This document shows, piece by piece, positions 7,735 through 15,052 of a stretch of 44,645 nt of DNA (positions are counted from its first letter, which is position 1; each line of letters starts with the position of its first letter). This DNA is from an uncultured Gemmiger sp. Its GTDB lineage: Bacteria; Bacillota; Clostridia; Oscillospirales; Ruminococcaceae. Under the pieces are notes generated by a model. That model was not told the DNA's origin. It saw only the letters and a list, made by a program, of their open reading frames with translations, and did not search any database. The position numbers and the translations under genes were made by a program. The stretch is taken from NCBI GenBank assembly GCA_944388125.1, contig CALXHO010000015.1:1-44645 (forward strand). Direction: 5' to 3'.

Positions 7735-8655
7735 ATGGAATGGACCGATATTCAGATCACGGTGCCGCAGCGCTACGCCGAGACCGCGGAAGCCATCGCG
7801 ACGATGGTGTCCAACGGCGGTATTTATATTGAGGATTACTCCGACCTGGAGGAGCAGTCCTGGGAGATCGCCCACGTCGACCTCATCGAGCAGGAACTGC
7901 TGGACAAGCCACGGGACATCGTCAAGGTGCACATGTATCTTGCCCCGGACGAAAACCCCGCCGAGATCCTGCCGCTCTTCAAAGAGCGCCTGGAGGCCGC
8001 GGGCATCGAGTACAGCCTGGATACCCAGGGTGTGGAGCAGGAGGATTGGCAGAACGCCTGGAAGAAGTACTATCATGCCATGGACATCGGCCAGCGCCTT
8101 GCCATTGTGCCCGGCTGGGAGGATTACGATACCGACCGCATCCGCATCACCATGGACCCGGGCATGGCCTTCGGCACCGGCACCCATGAGACCACATCCC
8201 TCTGCCTGGAACTGCTGGACCGTCTGGTCAAGGGCGGCGAGCGGGTGCTGGACATCGGCACCGGGTCGGGCATTCTGGCCATCGCGGCCCTCAAGCTGGG
8301 GGCGCGGGAGGCCGACGGCGTGGACATCGACCCCATGTGCGTCCGCACGGCAGGGGAGAACGCCCAGCGCAACGGGGTATCGGAACACTTCCGGGTGCTG
8401 GTGGGCGATTTGTCCGACAAGGCGGAGGGCACCTATGACATCATCACCGCCAACATCGTGGCAGCGGCCATTCTGTCCCTGGCTCCGGCGGTGCCCGCCC
8501 TTATGGCGCCGGGGGCGGCTTTCATTGCCTCGGGCATCATCGACGGGCGCAAGGATGAGGTCCTGGACGGCCTGCGCGCCGCCGGCCTCAATCCTGTGGA
8601 AGTCTATGAGAAGCGCGGCTGGGTCTGCATCCTCTGCCGCAAGGCGGAAAACTGA
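7735..8655 (+). CDS. prmA: Ribosomal protein L11 methyltransferase
   Basis: This 306-residue class I SAM-dependent methyltransferase trimethylates ribosomal protein L11. The small N-terminal L11-recognition domain is followed by the linker and the catalytic domain. Signature segments are DPGMAFGTGTHETT, the SAM-binding VLDIGTGSGILAIAA and the ANIVAAAI motif (usual NIxANIxxxxL). Length is normal. ATG 7735 follows an AGGGCATTTGCC region with GGAGGG. An in-frame start at 7660 would place the promoter inside the gene and was rejected. rsmE follows after 72 bases, a common pairing (prmA-rsmE) in Firmicutes. Confidence 0.96.
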   Translation: MEWTDIQITVPQRYAETAEAIATMVSNGGIYIEDYSDLEEQSWEIAHVDLIEQELLDKPRDIVKVHMYLAPDENPAEILPLFKERLEAAGIEYSLDTQGVEQEDWQNAWKKYYHAMDIGQRLAIVPGWEDYDTDRIRITMDPGMAFGTGTHETTSLCLELLDRLVKGGERVLDIGTGSGILAIAALKLGAREADGVDIDPMCVRTAGENAQRNGVSEHFRVLVGDLSDKAEGTYDIITANIVAAAILSLAPAVPALMAPGAAFIASGIIDGRKDEVLDGLRAAGLNPVEVYEKRGWVCILCRKAEN

Positions 8656-8679
8656 TACAAAACGTAATTTATTTTTGAA

Positions 8680-8710
8680 ACAGTACGAAACGTATTATAT
8701 TTCGTACTGT
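8680..8710. repeat. Perfect 11-bp inverted repeat before rsmE
   Basis: ACAGTACGAAA (8680-8690) is mirrored exactly by TTTCGTACTGT (8700-8710) around a 9-base A/T-rich spacer. It ends one base before the GGAAAGAGAGG ribosome binding site of rsmE. No T run follows, so it is not a simple terminator. It could be a DNA operator or an RNA hairpin controlling rsmE translation. Confidence 0.75.
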
Positions 8711-8727
8711 GGAAAGAGAGGAACATC

Positions 8728-9459
8728 TTGCCGCACCGTTATTTTACCACCGAGATCGGTTCCGGCCGGGCGGCGCTGACCGGCCCGGATGCCCACCATC
8801 TGGCCGACGTCATGCGCGGCCGGGTGGGGGACACGGTGATCCTGTGCGACGCCAACGCCGTGGAGTACACCGGCACCATCACATCGGTGCAGCCGGGCCG
8901 GGTGGAGTTTTCGGTCAGCGAGGGCTACCCCAGCGCCGCCGAACCCGACGTGGAGGTCACCCTCTACGTGGGTTACCCCAAGCAGGGCAAGCTGGAGGAC
9001 ATCATCCGCCACAGCGTGGAGCTGGGGGTACACCGGGTGGTGCCCTTCTTCAGCCGCTACTGCGTGGCCGCCCCCAAAAAGGAGGAGGCCAAGCGGGAGC
9101 GCTACGCCCGCATTGCGGTGGAGGCTGCCAAACAGTGCGGCCGGGGCATCCTGCCCGAGGTCAGCCTGCCGCTGCCGGATTTTGCGGCGGTCTGCGGGGA
9201 AGGGAAGGACTACGACCTGACCCTCTTTTTCTACGAGTGCGGCGGCAGCCCGCTGCGCACGCTGCTGACGCAGGACAAGGGTGTGCGCCGCATCGCCCTC
9301 ATCACCGGCAGCGAGGGCGGCTTCTCCCCCGAGGAAGCGGAACTGGCTGCCCGGGCCGGGGCAAAGACGGTGGGGCTGGGCCCCCGCATCCTGCGGTGCG
9401 AGACGGCGCCCCTGGCCGCACTGGCCGCCGTCATGACGCTGACGGGCAATCTGGAATGA
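8728..9459 (+). CDS. rsmE: 16S rRNA m3U1498 methyltransferase
   Basis: This 243-residue SPOUT-class enzyme N3-methylates U1498 of 16S rRNA in assembled 30S subunits. The N-terminal PUA-like domain begins PHRYF and includes DAHHLADVMR. The C-terminal knotted domain has ITGSEGGFSPEE and LGPRILRCETAPLAA, the diagnostic SAM-binding region. The start is TTG 8728, seven bases after GGAAAGAGAGG. No ATG fits the conserved N-terminus, so a rare TTG start is probable. That start and the inverted repeat just upstream suggest restrained translation. Confidence 0.94.
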   Translation: MPHRYFTTEIGSGRAALTGPDAHHLADVMRGRVGDTVILCDANAVEYTGTITSVQPGRVEFSVSEGYPSAAEPDVEVTLYVGYPKQGKLEDIIRHSVELGVHRVVPFFSRYCVAAPKKEEAKRERYARIAVEAAKQCGRGILPEVSLPLPDFAAVCGEGKDYDLTLFFYECGGSPLRTLLTQDKGVRRIALITGSEGGFSPEEAELAARAGAKTVGLGPRILRCETAPLAALAAVMTLTGNLE

Positions 9460-9607
9460 GCCGCAACTCCGTCCGTATTCTATGCGGTTTTAAGGAAAAA
9501 CGCGACGGAAAAGCAAATTTGCGCAGGAGCGCAGGATTGCGGCAAACCGGGGTGTTCTGATGACAAAGAAAATCGTTTTTTGTCTCCAATTTTTTACAGG
9601 TTTGCCG

Positions 9608-9636
9608 TTGTATTCCCCGGCGGGGTCGGGTATAAT
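9608..9636 (+). promoter_or_regulatory. Promoter of the small acidic membrane protein gene
   Basis: TTGTAT (9608-9613), 17 bases, TATAAT (9631-9636): a good sigma-A promoter. It lies 86 bases before the start codon at 9723. The 100 or so bases between rsmE and the promoter contain nothing else I can identify. Confidence 0.7.
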
Positions 9637-9722
9637 AAAACCAATCTGACCGTGTCCGGCCTGCCCGGCCGGGGCTGGCAAGCGCCGGAGAAACGGCGCA
9701 ACGCAAGGGAGGTTGAACCACC

Positions 9723-9959
9723 ATGATGAAAAAGTCTACTTTTGGCGCGGCGCTGGCATTTCTGGCAGCAGCAGCCGGCGTTCTGACTGCGGTCGCCCTG
9801 TACCTGCGCCGCCGGGAGCAGGAGCTTGACGAGTACGAAAAGCTGCTGTTCAGCGACGAATATGACGATGAGGATGAGGACGACGAGCAGGACGACACCG
9901 CTTCCGCGGATGCCGAACCGATGGCCGACCCCGACGCGGACGGCGACATTTCGTTCTGA
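9723..9959 (+). CDS. Small single-pass membrane protein with acidic tail
   Basis: This 78-residue protein of unrecognised function has MMKK, then one hydrophobic helix (about residues 7-27), a short basic patch YLRRREQE, and a tail dominated by Asp and Glu (about residues 44-78, nearly half acidic). The positive-inside rule puts the acidic tail in the cytoplasm. It has its own promoter, an AAGGGAGG ribosome binding site and a downstream terminator, so it appears to be an independent unit. Two adjacent ATG codons (9723, 9726) could start it. The gene is real by signals and codon structure; no role is proposed. Confidence 0.75.
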   Translation: MMKKSTFGAALAFLAAAAGVLTAVALYLRRREQELDEYEKLLFSDEYDDEDEDDEQDDTASADAEPMADPDADGDISF

Positions 9960-9972
9960 GAAGGTTCTGTCT

Positions 9973-10029
9973 GGCCGGGTGGCCGCCGGCGCACGGCGAC
10001 GTGCGGCAGGGCGGGTACCCGGCCTTTTT
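9973..10029 (+). terminator. Intrinsic terminator after the small membrane protein gene
   Basis: GGCCGGGT (9973-9980) pairs with ACCCGGCC (10017-10024), with an inner G+C-rich hairpin between them (GCAC/GTGC core), followed by TTTTT (10025-10029). Confidence 0.7.
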
Positions 10030-10083
10030 ACATCTGAGCCAGCCCTGCGGCGGTGACGCTGCGGAGCCGGGAGGAAATCTGCA

Positions 10084-11325
10084 ATGAAAAGGCTGTTACT
10101 TTGGCTGCTCATGGTGGTGCTGTTTGTGGCGCTGCTGCTGGGCGGCACGGTCGGCGCCTTCTACTATATGACCGGACAGGACGATATGCCGGAGGAGAGC
10201 GCCTCCTTCGGCGGGGTCGCCCTGCAAAACGCCGGCTATGACTGGAAAGTCCCCATTTTCGGCGGGGTGGTGTACAAGAGTTTCTATTCGCCCTCCACCC
10301 TCAGCCAGCAGAAGTTAGGTGATTTCGGCAATACGCGGCCGGAACTGGTACTGCCCTCCTGGGTCAGTCAGGCGGACATGACGCTGACCGGCCCCGACGG
10401 CGCCACGGCCTTCCAGGGCAGCGCCCAGGACTACGCCGATTTTGTCTACACGGCCAACGGCGAGTACACCCTGCAGCTGACCCTGCGTCAGCTCAGCGAG
10501 GAAAAGCCCGCCAAGCCCCTGGGATGGTATCTGTACCAGGCAAACTTCACCGTCAATTTTGAGCCCCAGGTGACCCTGAGCGCCGAACGCGCCACACAGG
10601 GAGATGTGGTGGCCATTCTGCTGACGGGAATCCTGGACGGTACCCCCGAGGCCGAGACCGATCTGGGCACCGTCTGGTTCCGCCCGGTCACAGGGGGCTG
10701 GATGGGCTACATCCCGGTGACCTACAACGCCGAGGGCGGCAAGCACGACATCACCGTCCGCTGCGGCGAGACGGAACTTCAGGTCACGCTGACCGTCAGC
10801 GCCATGCAGTACGGCAATGTGGTCAGCGAGCCGTCGGAGCCTTCCAGCGCCGCGGCGTCGGAAGCGTACCGCAACGCCATCTGGCCGCTGTACCAGTCGT
10901 CGGAGGAAGGCAAGCTCTGGTCGGGCTCCTTCCAGGCGCCCAGCGAGGGCGGCGTTGCCGTCAACTACGGCACCATTTATATGGTCAACGGTACCCGGGA
11001 CGGCCAGTCCACCGGTCTGACCTACGCCGCGCCCAATGGCAGCGACGTGTTCAGCCCCCAGGCGGGCAAGGTAGTATATGCCGGCACGCTGGAGGTCAGC
11101 GGCGGCACGGTGGTCATTGACCATGGCTGCGGCGTCAAGAGCTATCTGTTCGGCCTGGGCGAGGTCACTGTCCAGCGCGGGCAGACCGTCGCCAAGGGCG
11201 ATGTGGTGGGCAAGGCCACCGATCAGCACGATCTCATCTATGAAGTCCGCATCGGCAACAAGTCGGTCAACCCCGAGAAGATCCTTTCGGGCAAGAGCGG
11301 ACTGCAATATAAGGAAAACATGTAA
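10084..11325 (+). CDS. Degenerate LytM/M23 membrane protein (paralogue 1)
   Basis: This protein of 413 residues has an N-terminal membrane anchor (about 3-28), an extracytoplasmic beta-rich region (about 40-240), a Ser/Glu linker and a C-terminal LytM (peptidase M23) domain from about residue 305. The fold pattern is clear (YAAPNGSDVFSPQAGKVVYAG, VVIDHGCGVKSYLFGL, YEVRIGNKSVNP). The zinc and catalytic positions are not: HxGxD is replaced by STGLT and HLHF by DLIY, and the Y-x-H position lacks His. It should therefore not cut peptidoglycan. In sporulators, inactive LytM domains occur in SpoIIQ, which binds SpoIIIAH between mother cell and forespore, so an assembly or binding role is plausible but unproven. 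It is homologous along its length to the next gene. ATG 10084 follows GGGAGGAAA. Confidence 0.85.
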   Translation: MKRLLLWLLMVVLFVALLLGGTVGAFYYMTGQDDMPEESASFGGVALQNAGYDWKVPIFGGVVYKSFYSPSTLSQQKLGDFGNTRPELVLPSWVSQADMTLTGPDGATAFQGSAQDYADFVYTANGEYTLQLTLRQLSEEKPAKPLGWYLYQANFTVNFEPQVTLSAERATQGDVVAILLTGILDGTPEAETDLGTVWFRPVTGGWMGYIPVTYNAEGGKHDITVRCGETELQVTLTVSAMQYGNVVSEPSEPSSAAASEAYRNAIWPLYQSSEEGKLWSGSFQAPSEGGVAVNYGTIYMVNGTRDGQSTGLTYAAPNGSDVFSPQAGKVVYAGTLEVSGGTVVIDHGCGVKSYLFGLGEVTVQRGQTVAKGDVVGKATDQHDLIYEVRIGNKSVNPEKILSGKSGLQYKENM

Positions 11326-11373
11326 ACAGGCACAGATCCTGGCATTGACAGGCAAGTTTCAGGGTGGCAGAGT

Positions 11374-13407
11374 ATGAGCGAAGAAAAGCAGGAGAATACC
11401 GCACAGCAGGGAGCGGACAAGGCCGCATCCACGGCACAGCCGGCTGAGAGCGGGAAGGCTTCCGGCAATCCGGCTGAGGCGTCCAAAGGGGCGCAGCCGG
11501 GACAGAACCAGAAAAAATCCGGCGGCACCAGCAGTGCCCGCCGGCGGCGCAAGCGGGGCAAATCCTCCCGCAAGGGCCGTGCCAGCGGCGCGTCCGCAGG
11601 ACAGAACAAAAACGGGCAGCAGGCCGGGCCCAAACCGGAGAAACAGCCGGAATCCAAACCGGAGGCACCGGCGGACGCCGGGGCATCTGCCGCGGCAGAA
11701 ACGGCGGACAAGACCCCCGCAGCGGAAAAAACCACGCTCTCGGCGGAGGAGCTGCGCAAAGAGGAAGCCCGCCGCGCCGCGGCAAAGCAGTCGGAACAGG
11801 ACCGGGAGCGCGCCTCCCAGCCGAAAAATTCCCAGCCGCCCGAGACGCCGCCGGCCTGGCCGGTGGAGGGAGCGGAGGAACCGACCCCTGCCGAACCCGG
11901 CCCGACGGAGGAACAGCCCTCTGATGAGGAGACTGCTGCCCCCGATGAAGCCCAGCAGGCCCGGGTGGCGGAGATCTCCCGGACGGTGCAGGTCTCGGTG
12001 GAGCAGATCCTGGCCGGGGCGGAGCAGGCGGCAAATTCTGCCGACGAGGATGGGGACAGCGGGGACAGCGACGGGGGTGAAGATGCCTTCACGGTCGCCG
12101 ACCGAGCAAGCGACGTGGGCCGCAGCCTGGTCCGCTGGCTGGTGCTGGTGTTCGGGGCCATCCTGATCATTGCGGTGGTCGGCGTGGGCTGGCTGTACTG
12201 CAACGCCACGGACGAAGATCTTCCCCAGATCACCGTCTCCTTTGACGGACAGACGGTGGAGACCGCGTCTTACAGCTGGCATGTCCCCGTGGTGGGCAAC
12301 AGCCTCAAGCGCACCTATTCCGAGACCTATCACCGGGACCCGGTGGAGCTGTCCGACACGGTGGACACCTCGTCGCCGTTGCTGACGGTGTCTCCCTCGG
12401 GATACAAGATGACACTGACCATCACGGACGAAAACGATGAGGAAGTATTCAGCGGCACACCCAACGATTACCGCAAGTTCAGCTTCCCCTCCAACGGGAC
12501 CTATACCGCAAAACTGGTGATCAGCACCGAGACGGGCTCCAGCCAGAACGCAGCCATCACCGGAGAACAGACCTATCTGTTCCAGTTCACGGTGGGCATC
12601 CGTCCCACCGTCCGGCTCAATACCCGGACGGTGGCGCAGGGCGGCATTGCCAGTGTGCGTGTCTCCAATCTGCAGTCGGATGAGGTCCCAACCATCTCCG
12701 GCACGCTGAGCAGCACCGAATTTGTCCAGCTGGGCGATGCCTGGTGGGCCTTCGTGCCCGTTCCCTATGACCAGACGGTGGGCGGTTACGTCCTGCAGGT
12801 CACGGCCGACGGGTACAGTGAGAATCTGGAACTCAGCGTCACGGCGGCAAACTTCGGATACAGCGATGTGTCCAGCAACCGCCAGCGCGTCACCCCCTAC
12901 CTGGGGGAGGAGGACATCCCCGCCCAGGTCAAGGCCTTGTTTGACACGGCAGACCCGGAGCTCTACTGGGCGGAGAGCGGTTTTGTCCAGCCGTTTTTGC
13001 GCGCCATTGACGTGAAACTGGCCTACGGCGCCCCCGAGTATGTGGGCCGCACCCGCACCGAACGCACCGGCGAGATCGACAACGGCACCGGCCGTGTGGC
13101 CGAAAATGTGGTGGTCAACACCCGCTGGGGCGACACCATCATCAGCCCGGCGGACGGCCGTGTCCTGCTGGCCGGCGATCTGGGCGGAACTGCGGGCAAC
13201 ACCATTGTCATTGAGCATGGCGGCGGCGTCAAGACCATTTTCTACGGCCTTGGCTCTATCGGCGTCAAGGCGGGGGACAAGGTCAAACAGGGGGCCGAGA
13301 TCGGCACCACCGTCCGGACAACCATCGTGGAAGTCCGGATGGGCGATGTGGCCGTGGAGCCGCTGTCCGTCCTCCGGGGAGAGAGCGGTGCCCTCCAGGT
13401 GGGCTGA
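11374..13407 (+). CDS. Degenerate LytM/M23 membrane protein with long disordered cytoplasmic tail (paralogue 2)
   Basis: This 677-residue protein has about 245 low-complexity residues at the N-terminus, with Ala/Glu/Pro/Gln-rich parts and a basic patch (RRRRKRGKSSRKGRASG, about residues 51-68). A transmembrane helix (252-273) is followed by a beta-rich extracytoplasmic region matching paralogue 1 (compare SYSWHVPVVGNS with GYDWKVPIFGGV) and a C-terminal LytM domain (about 555-670). The M23 metal ligands are missing: no HxGxD, and HLHFEVR reads TTIVEVR. VIEHGGGVKTIFYGL preserves the core strand only. The anchor orientation leaves the long tail in the cytoplasm. The 48-base gap to paralogue 1 suggests one operon from a tandem duplication. 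Sporulation neighbours (spoVA, dpaAB) fit a SpoIIQ-like role, which is inference. The ribosome binding site AGGGTGG is only moderate. Confidence 0.85.
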   Translation: MSEEKQENTAQQGADKAASTAQPAESGKASGNPAEASKGAQPGQNQKKSGGTSSARRRRKRGKSSRKGRASGASAGQNKNGQQAGPKPEKQPESKPEAPADAGASAAAETADKTPAAEKTTLSAEELRKEEARRAAAKQSEQDRERASQPKNSQPPETPPAWPVEGAEEPTPAEPGPTEEQPSDEETAAPDEAQQARVAEISRTVQVSVEQILAGAEQAANSADEDGDSGDSDGGEDAFTVADRASDVGRSLVRWLVLVFGAILIIAVVGVGWLYCNATDEDLPQITVSFDGQTVETASYSWHVPVVGNSLKRTYSETYHRDPVELSDTVDTSSPLLTVSPSGYKMTLTITDENDEEVFSGTPNDYRKFSFPSNGTYTAKLVISTETGSSQNAAITGEQTYLFQFTVGIRPTVRLNTRTVAQGGIASVRVSNLQSDEVPTISGTLSSTEFVQLGDAWWAFVPVPYDQTVGGYVLQVTADGYSENLELSVTAANFGYSDVSSNRQRVTPYLGEEDIPAQVKALFDTADPELYWAESGFVQPFLRAIDVKLAYGAPEYVGRTRTERTGEIDNGTGRVAENVVVNTRWGDTIISPADGRVLLAGDLGGTAGNTIVIEHGGGVKTIFYGLGSIGVKAGDKVKQGAEIGTTVRTTIVEVRMGDVAVEPLSVLRGESGALQVG

Positions 13408-13434
13408 ACCAAAACCGAAAAGACAAGCTGAAAT

Positions 13435-13477
13435 GGAAGGCTTTTCCCTCAAAAAGGGAGAAGCCTTCCCTTTTTTT
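13435..13477 (+). terminator. Strong intrinsic terminator after the LytM pair
   Basis: GGAAGGCTTTTCCCTC (13435-13450) pairs with GGGAGAAGCCTTCC (13456-13469) around an AAAAA loop, followed by C and seven T. It separates the LytM pair from dpaAB. Confidence 0.9.
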
Positions 13478-13494
13478 GCCGGTCCGGTCTCCGC

Positions 13495-13522
13495 ACCAGA
13501 TGCGCCTTTCCGGCATAGCATG
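13495..13522 (+). promoter_or_regulatory. Candidate sigma-K promoter of dpaAB
   Basis: AC (13495-13496), 17 bases, CATAGCATG (13514-13522). The sigma-K consensus is AC-N16/17-CATANNNTA; the final base is off. In Bacillus subtilis dpaAB (spoVF) is transcribed by sigma-K in the mother cell, so the location and class fit, but the motif is short. Confidence 0.42.
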
Positions 13523-13545
13523 GGATAAACACCGGGGGTGAGAGT

Positions 13546-14334
13546 ATGCAAAAAACATTCTGCATTGTGGGCACCGACCCGCGTCAGCGGGCGGCTGCCC
13601 GGGCCTTGCAGCGCGCCGGATACCATGTCACGGGGGCCGAGGGCGCAGGCAATGCCGACTATATCCTTCTGCCCATGCCGCTGGATGCGGGCAAGGCGGA
13701 TCTGGCCCGGATCCTGCGGGCGGCCCGGCCGGATACCCTGGCCCTGGGCGGCAAGGTCAGCGCTCCGGTCCGGGCGGCTGCCGACGCGGCGGGCATAGAA
13801 CTGGTGGACTACTTTGCCCGGCCGGAGCTGGCCAGCCTCAATGCCGTCCCCACCGCCGAGGGCTGCCTCTGCCTGCTCATGCAGCTGCGGGACCGCACCA
13901 TCTGGCAAAGCCCCATCCTGGTGCTGGGCTATGGCCGGGTGGGCCGCGCCGTGGCCCGGCGTCTGCAGGTGCTGGGGGCAGTGGTCACGGTGGCGGCGCG
14001 CTCGCCGGAACAGCGGGCGGGGGCCCGGTGCGCGGGCTGCCGTGCCGCCGACCTGACCCAGCTGCGCCGCCTGCTGCCCGGGTTTGATGCGGTGGTCAAC
14101 ACCATCCCGGCGTCGGTGCTGGGCAGGGAAGAACTGTCCTGCCTGCCCCAGGGAGCGCTGGTCATCGACCTGGCCAGCATGCCGGGCGGCACGGACTTCG
14201 CGGCGGCGAAGGCGCTGGGTGTCCGGGCGGAACATGCCCTCAGCCTGCCGGCTCGGTGCGCCCCGCAGACGGCGGGGGAGCTGGTGGCCGATACCGTGCT
14301 CAATATTCTGGAGGAAAGGGGAGAGCGTGAATGA
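13546..14334 (+). CDS. dpaA: Dipicolinate synthase subunit A
   Basis: This 262-residue protein has an N-terminal domain and a Rossmann NAD(P)-binding domain with VLGYGRVGRAVARRLQVLGA at about residues 125-145. The end retains the DpaA pattern IDLASMPGGTDFAAAKALG and a catalytic-region LPARCAPQTAGE. DpaA with DpaB forms the enzyme that oxidises dihydrodipicolinate, drawn from lysine synthesis, to dipicolinic acid in the mother cell. ATG 13546 follows GGGGGTGAG. The gene overlaps dpaB by four bases (ATGA), which implies coupled translation. It follows a terminator, so it starts a separate transcription unit, probably under a sporulation sigma factor. Confidence 0.95.
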   Translation: MQKTFCIVGTDPRQRAAARALQRAGYHVTGAEGAGNADYILLPMPLDAGKADLARILRAARPDTLALGGKVSAPVRAAADAAGIELVDYFARPELASLNAVPTAEGCLCLLMQLRDRTIWQSPILVLGYGRVGRAVARRLQVLGAVVTVAARSPEQRAGARCAGCRAADLTQLRRLLPGFDAVVNTIPASVLGREELSCLPQGALVIDLASMPGGTDFAAAKALGVRAEHALSLPARCAPQTAGELVADTVLNILEERGERE

Positions 14335-14918
14335 ATCAGCGTATGGATCTGCCGCACACCGTGGTGTTTGCCTTGTGCGGCAGTTTTTGTACCTTTGATG
14401 CGGTCATGCCGCAGATCCAGCGCCTGGTGGCGCGGGGATGGGAGGTGCTGCCGCTCCTGAGCTTCTCGGCGGGCAGCATGGACACCCGGTTCGGGCGGGC
14501 GGCCGACTGGCGCAAGCGGCTGGAGGACCTGACCGGACACCAGCCCATCGACAGCATCCAGGGGGCGGAACCCCTGGGCCCGGCGGGCATGGCCTGCGCC
14601 ATGATCGTGGCGCCCTGCACCGGGACGACACTGGCCCGGCTGGCGGCGGGGCTGAGCGACACCCCCGTCACCATGGGGGTCAAGAGCATGCTGCGGGGCG
14701 GACTGCCCATCATTCTGGCGCCCTCCACCAACGACGGCCTGGGGGCAAGTGCAGGCAATCTGGCGGTGCTTTTGCAGCGCAAGCATTTTTATTTTGTGCC
14801 CTTCGGCCAGGACGACAGCTATAAAAAGCCCTGCAGCCTCAAGAGCAATATGAGCCTTCTGCCCGACACACTGGACTGTGCCCTGCGGGGCATCCAGCTC
14901 CAGCCGCTGCTTTTGTGA
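14331..14918 (+). CDS. dpaB: Dipicolinate synthase subunit B
   Basis: This 195-residue flavoprotein-fold protein (Pfam flavoprotein group with SpoVFB/Dfp) has FALCGSFCTFDAVMPQI near the start, MIVAPCTGTTLARLAAGLSDTPV in the middle and a PFGQDDSYKKPCSLKS segment typical of DpaB. It is the second subunit of dipicolinate synthase. The start overlaps the dpaA stop by four bases. The resulting dipicolinate would be the substrate of the SpoVA channel encoded at 5.0-7.0 kb. Length is normal. Confidence 0.95.
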   Translation: MNQRMDLPHTVVFALCGSFCTFDAVMPQIQRLVARGWEVLPLLSFSAGSMDTRFGRAADWRKRLEDLTGHQPIDSIQGAEPLGPAGMACAMIVAPCTGTTLARLAAGLSDTPVTMGVKSMLRGGLPIILAPSTNDGLGASAGNLAVLLQRKHFYFVPFGQDDSYKKPCSLKSNMSLLPDTLDCALRGIQLQPLLL

Positions 14919-15052
14919 GCCGAAAGGCAAAAAACTTTGCAGCAGAGGGTTGTATCCTGTGTCCTTGCGGCGGCAGACGGCATATAGTGGAATGTTGAGT
15001 GCTTTCCGGGCGGAGACTGCCGCGCGGAATCAAACAGAGGAGGCGGTGCGGC

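Noticed and set aside
6413-8779. Plus-strand open frame of 788 codons across spoVAC, the acetyltransferase and prmA
   Set aside because: It is antisense to two motif-supported genes and out of frame with prmA; a lack of stops is expected at high G+C.
10084-13407. Active peptidoglycan endopeptidases (M23)
   Set aside because: The fold is M23, but the His and Asp metal ligands are replaced in both proteins, so an active hydrolase call is not supported.
11359-14235. Minus-strand open frame of 958 codons
   Set aside because: Antisense to LytM paralogue 2, a strong terminator and dpaA; Gly/His/Arg-rich composition typical of a shadow frame.
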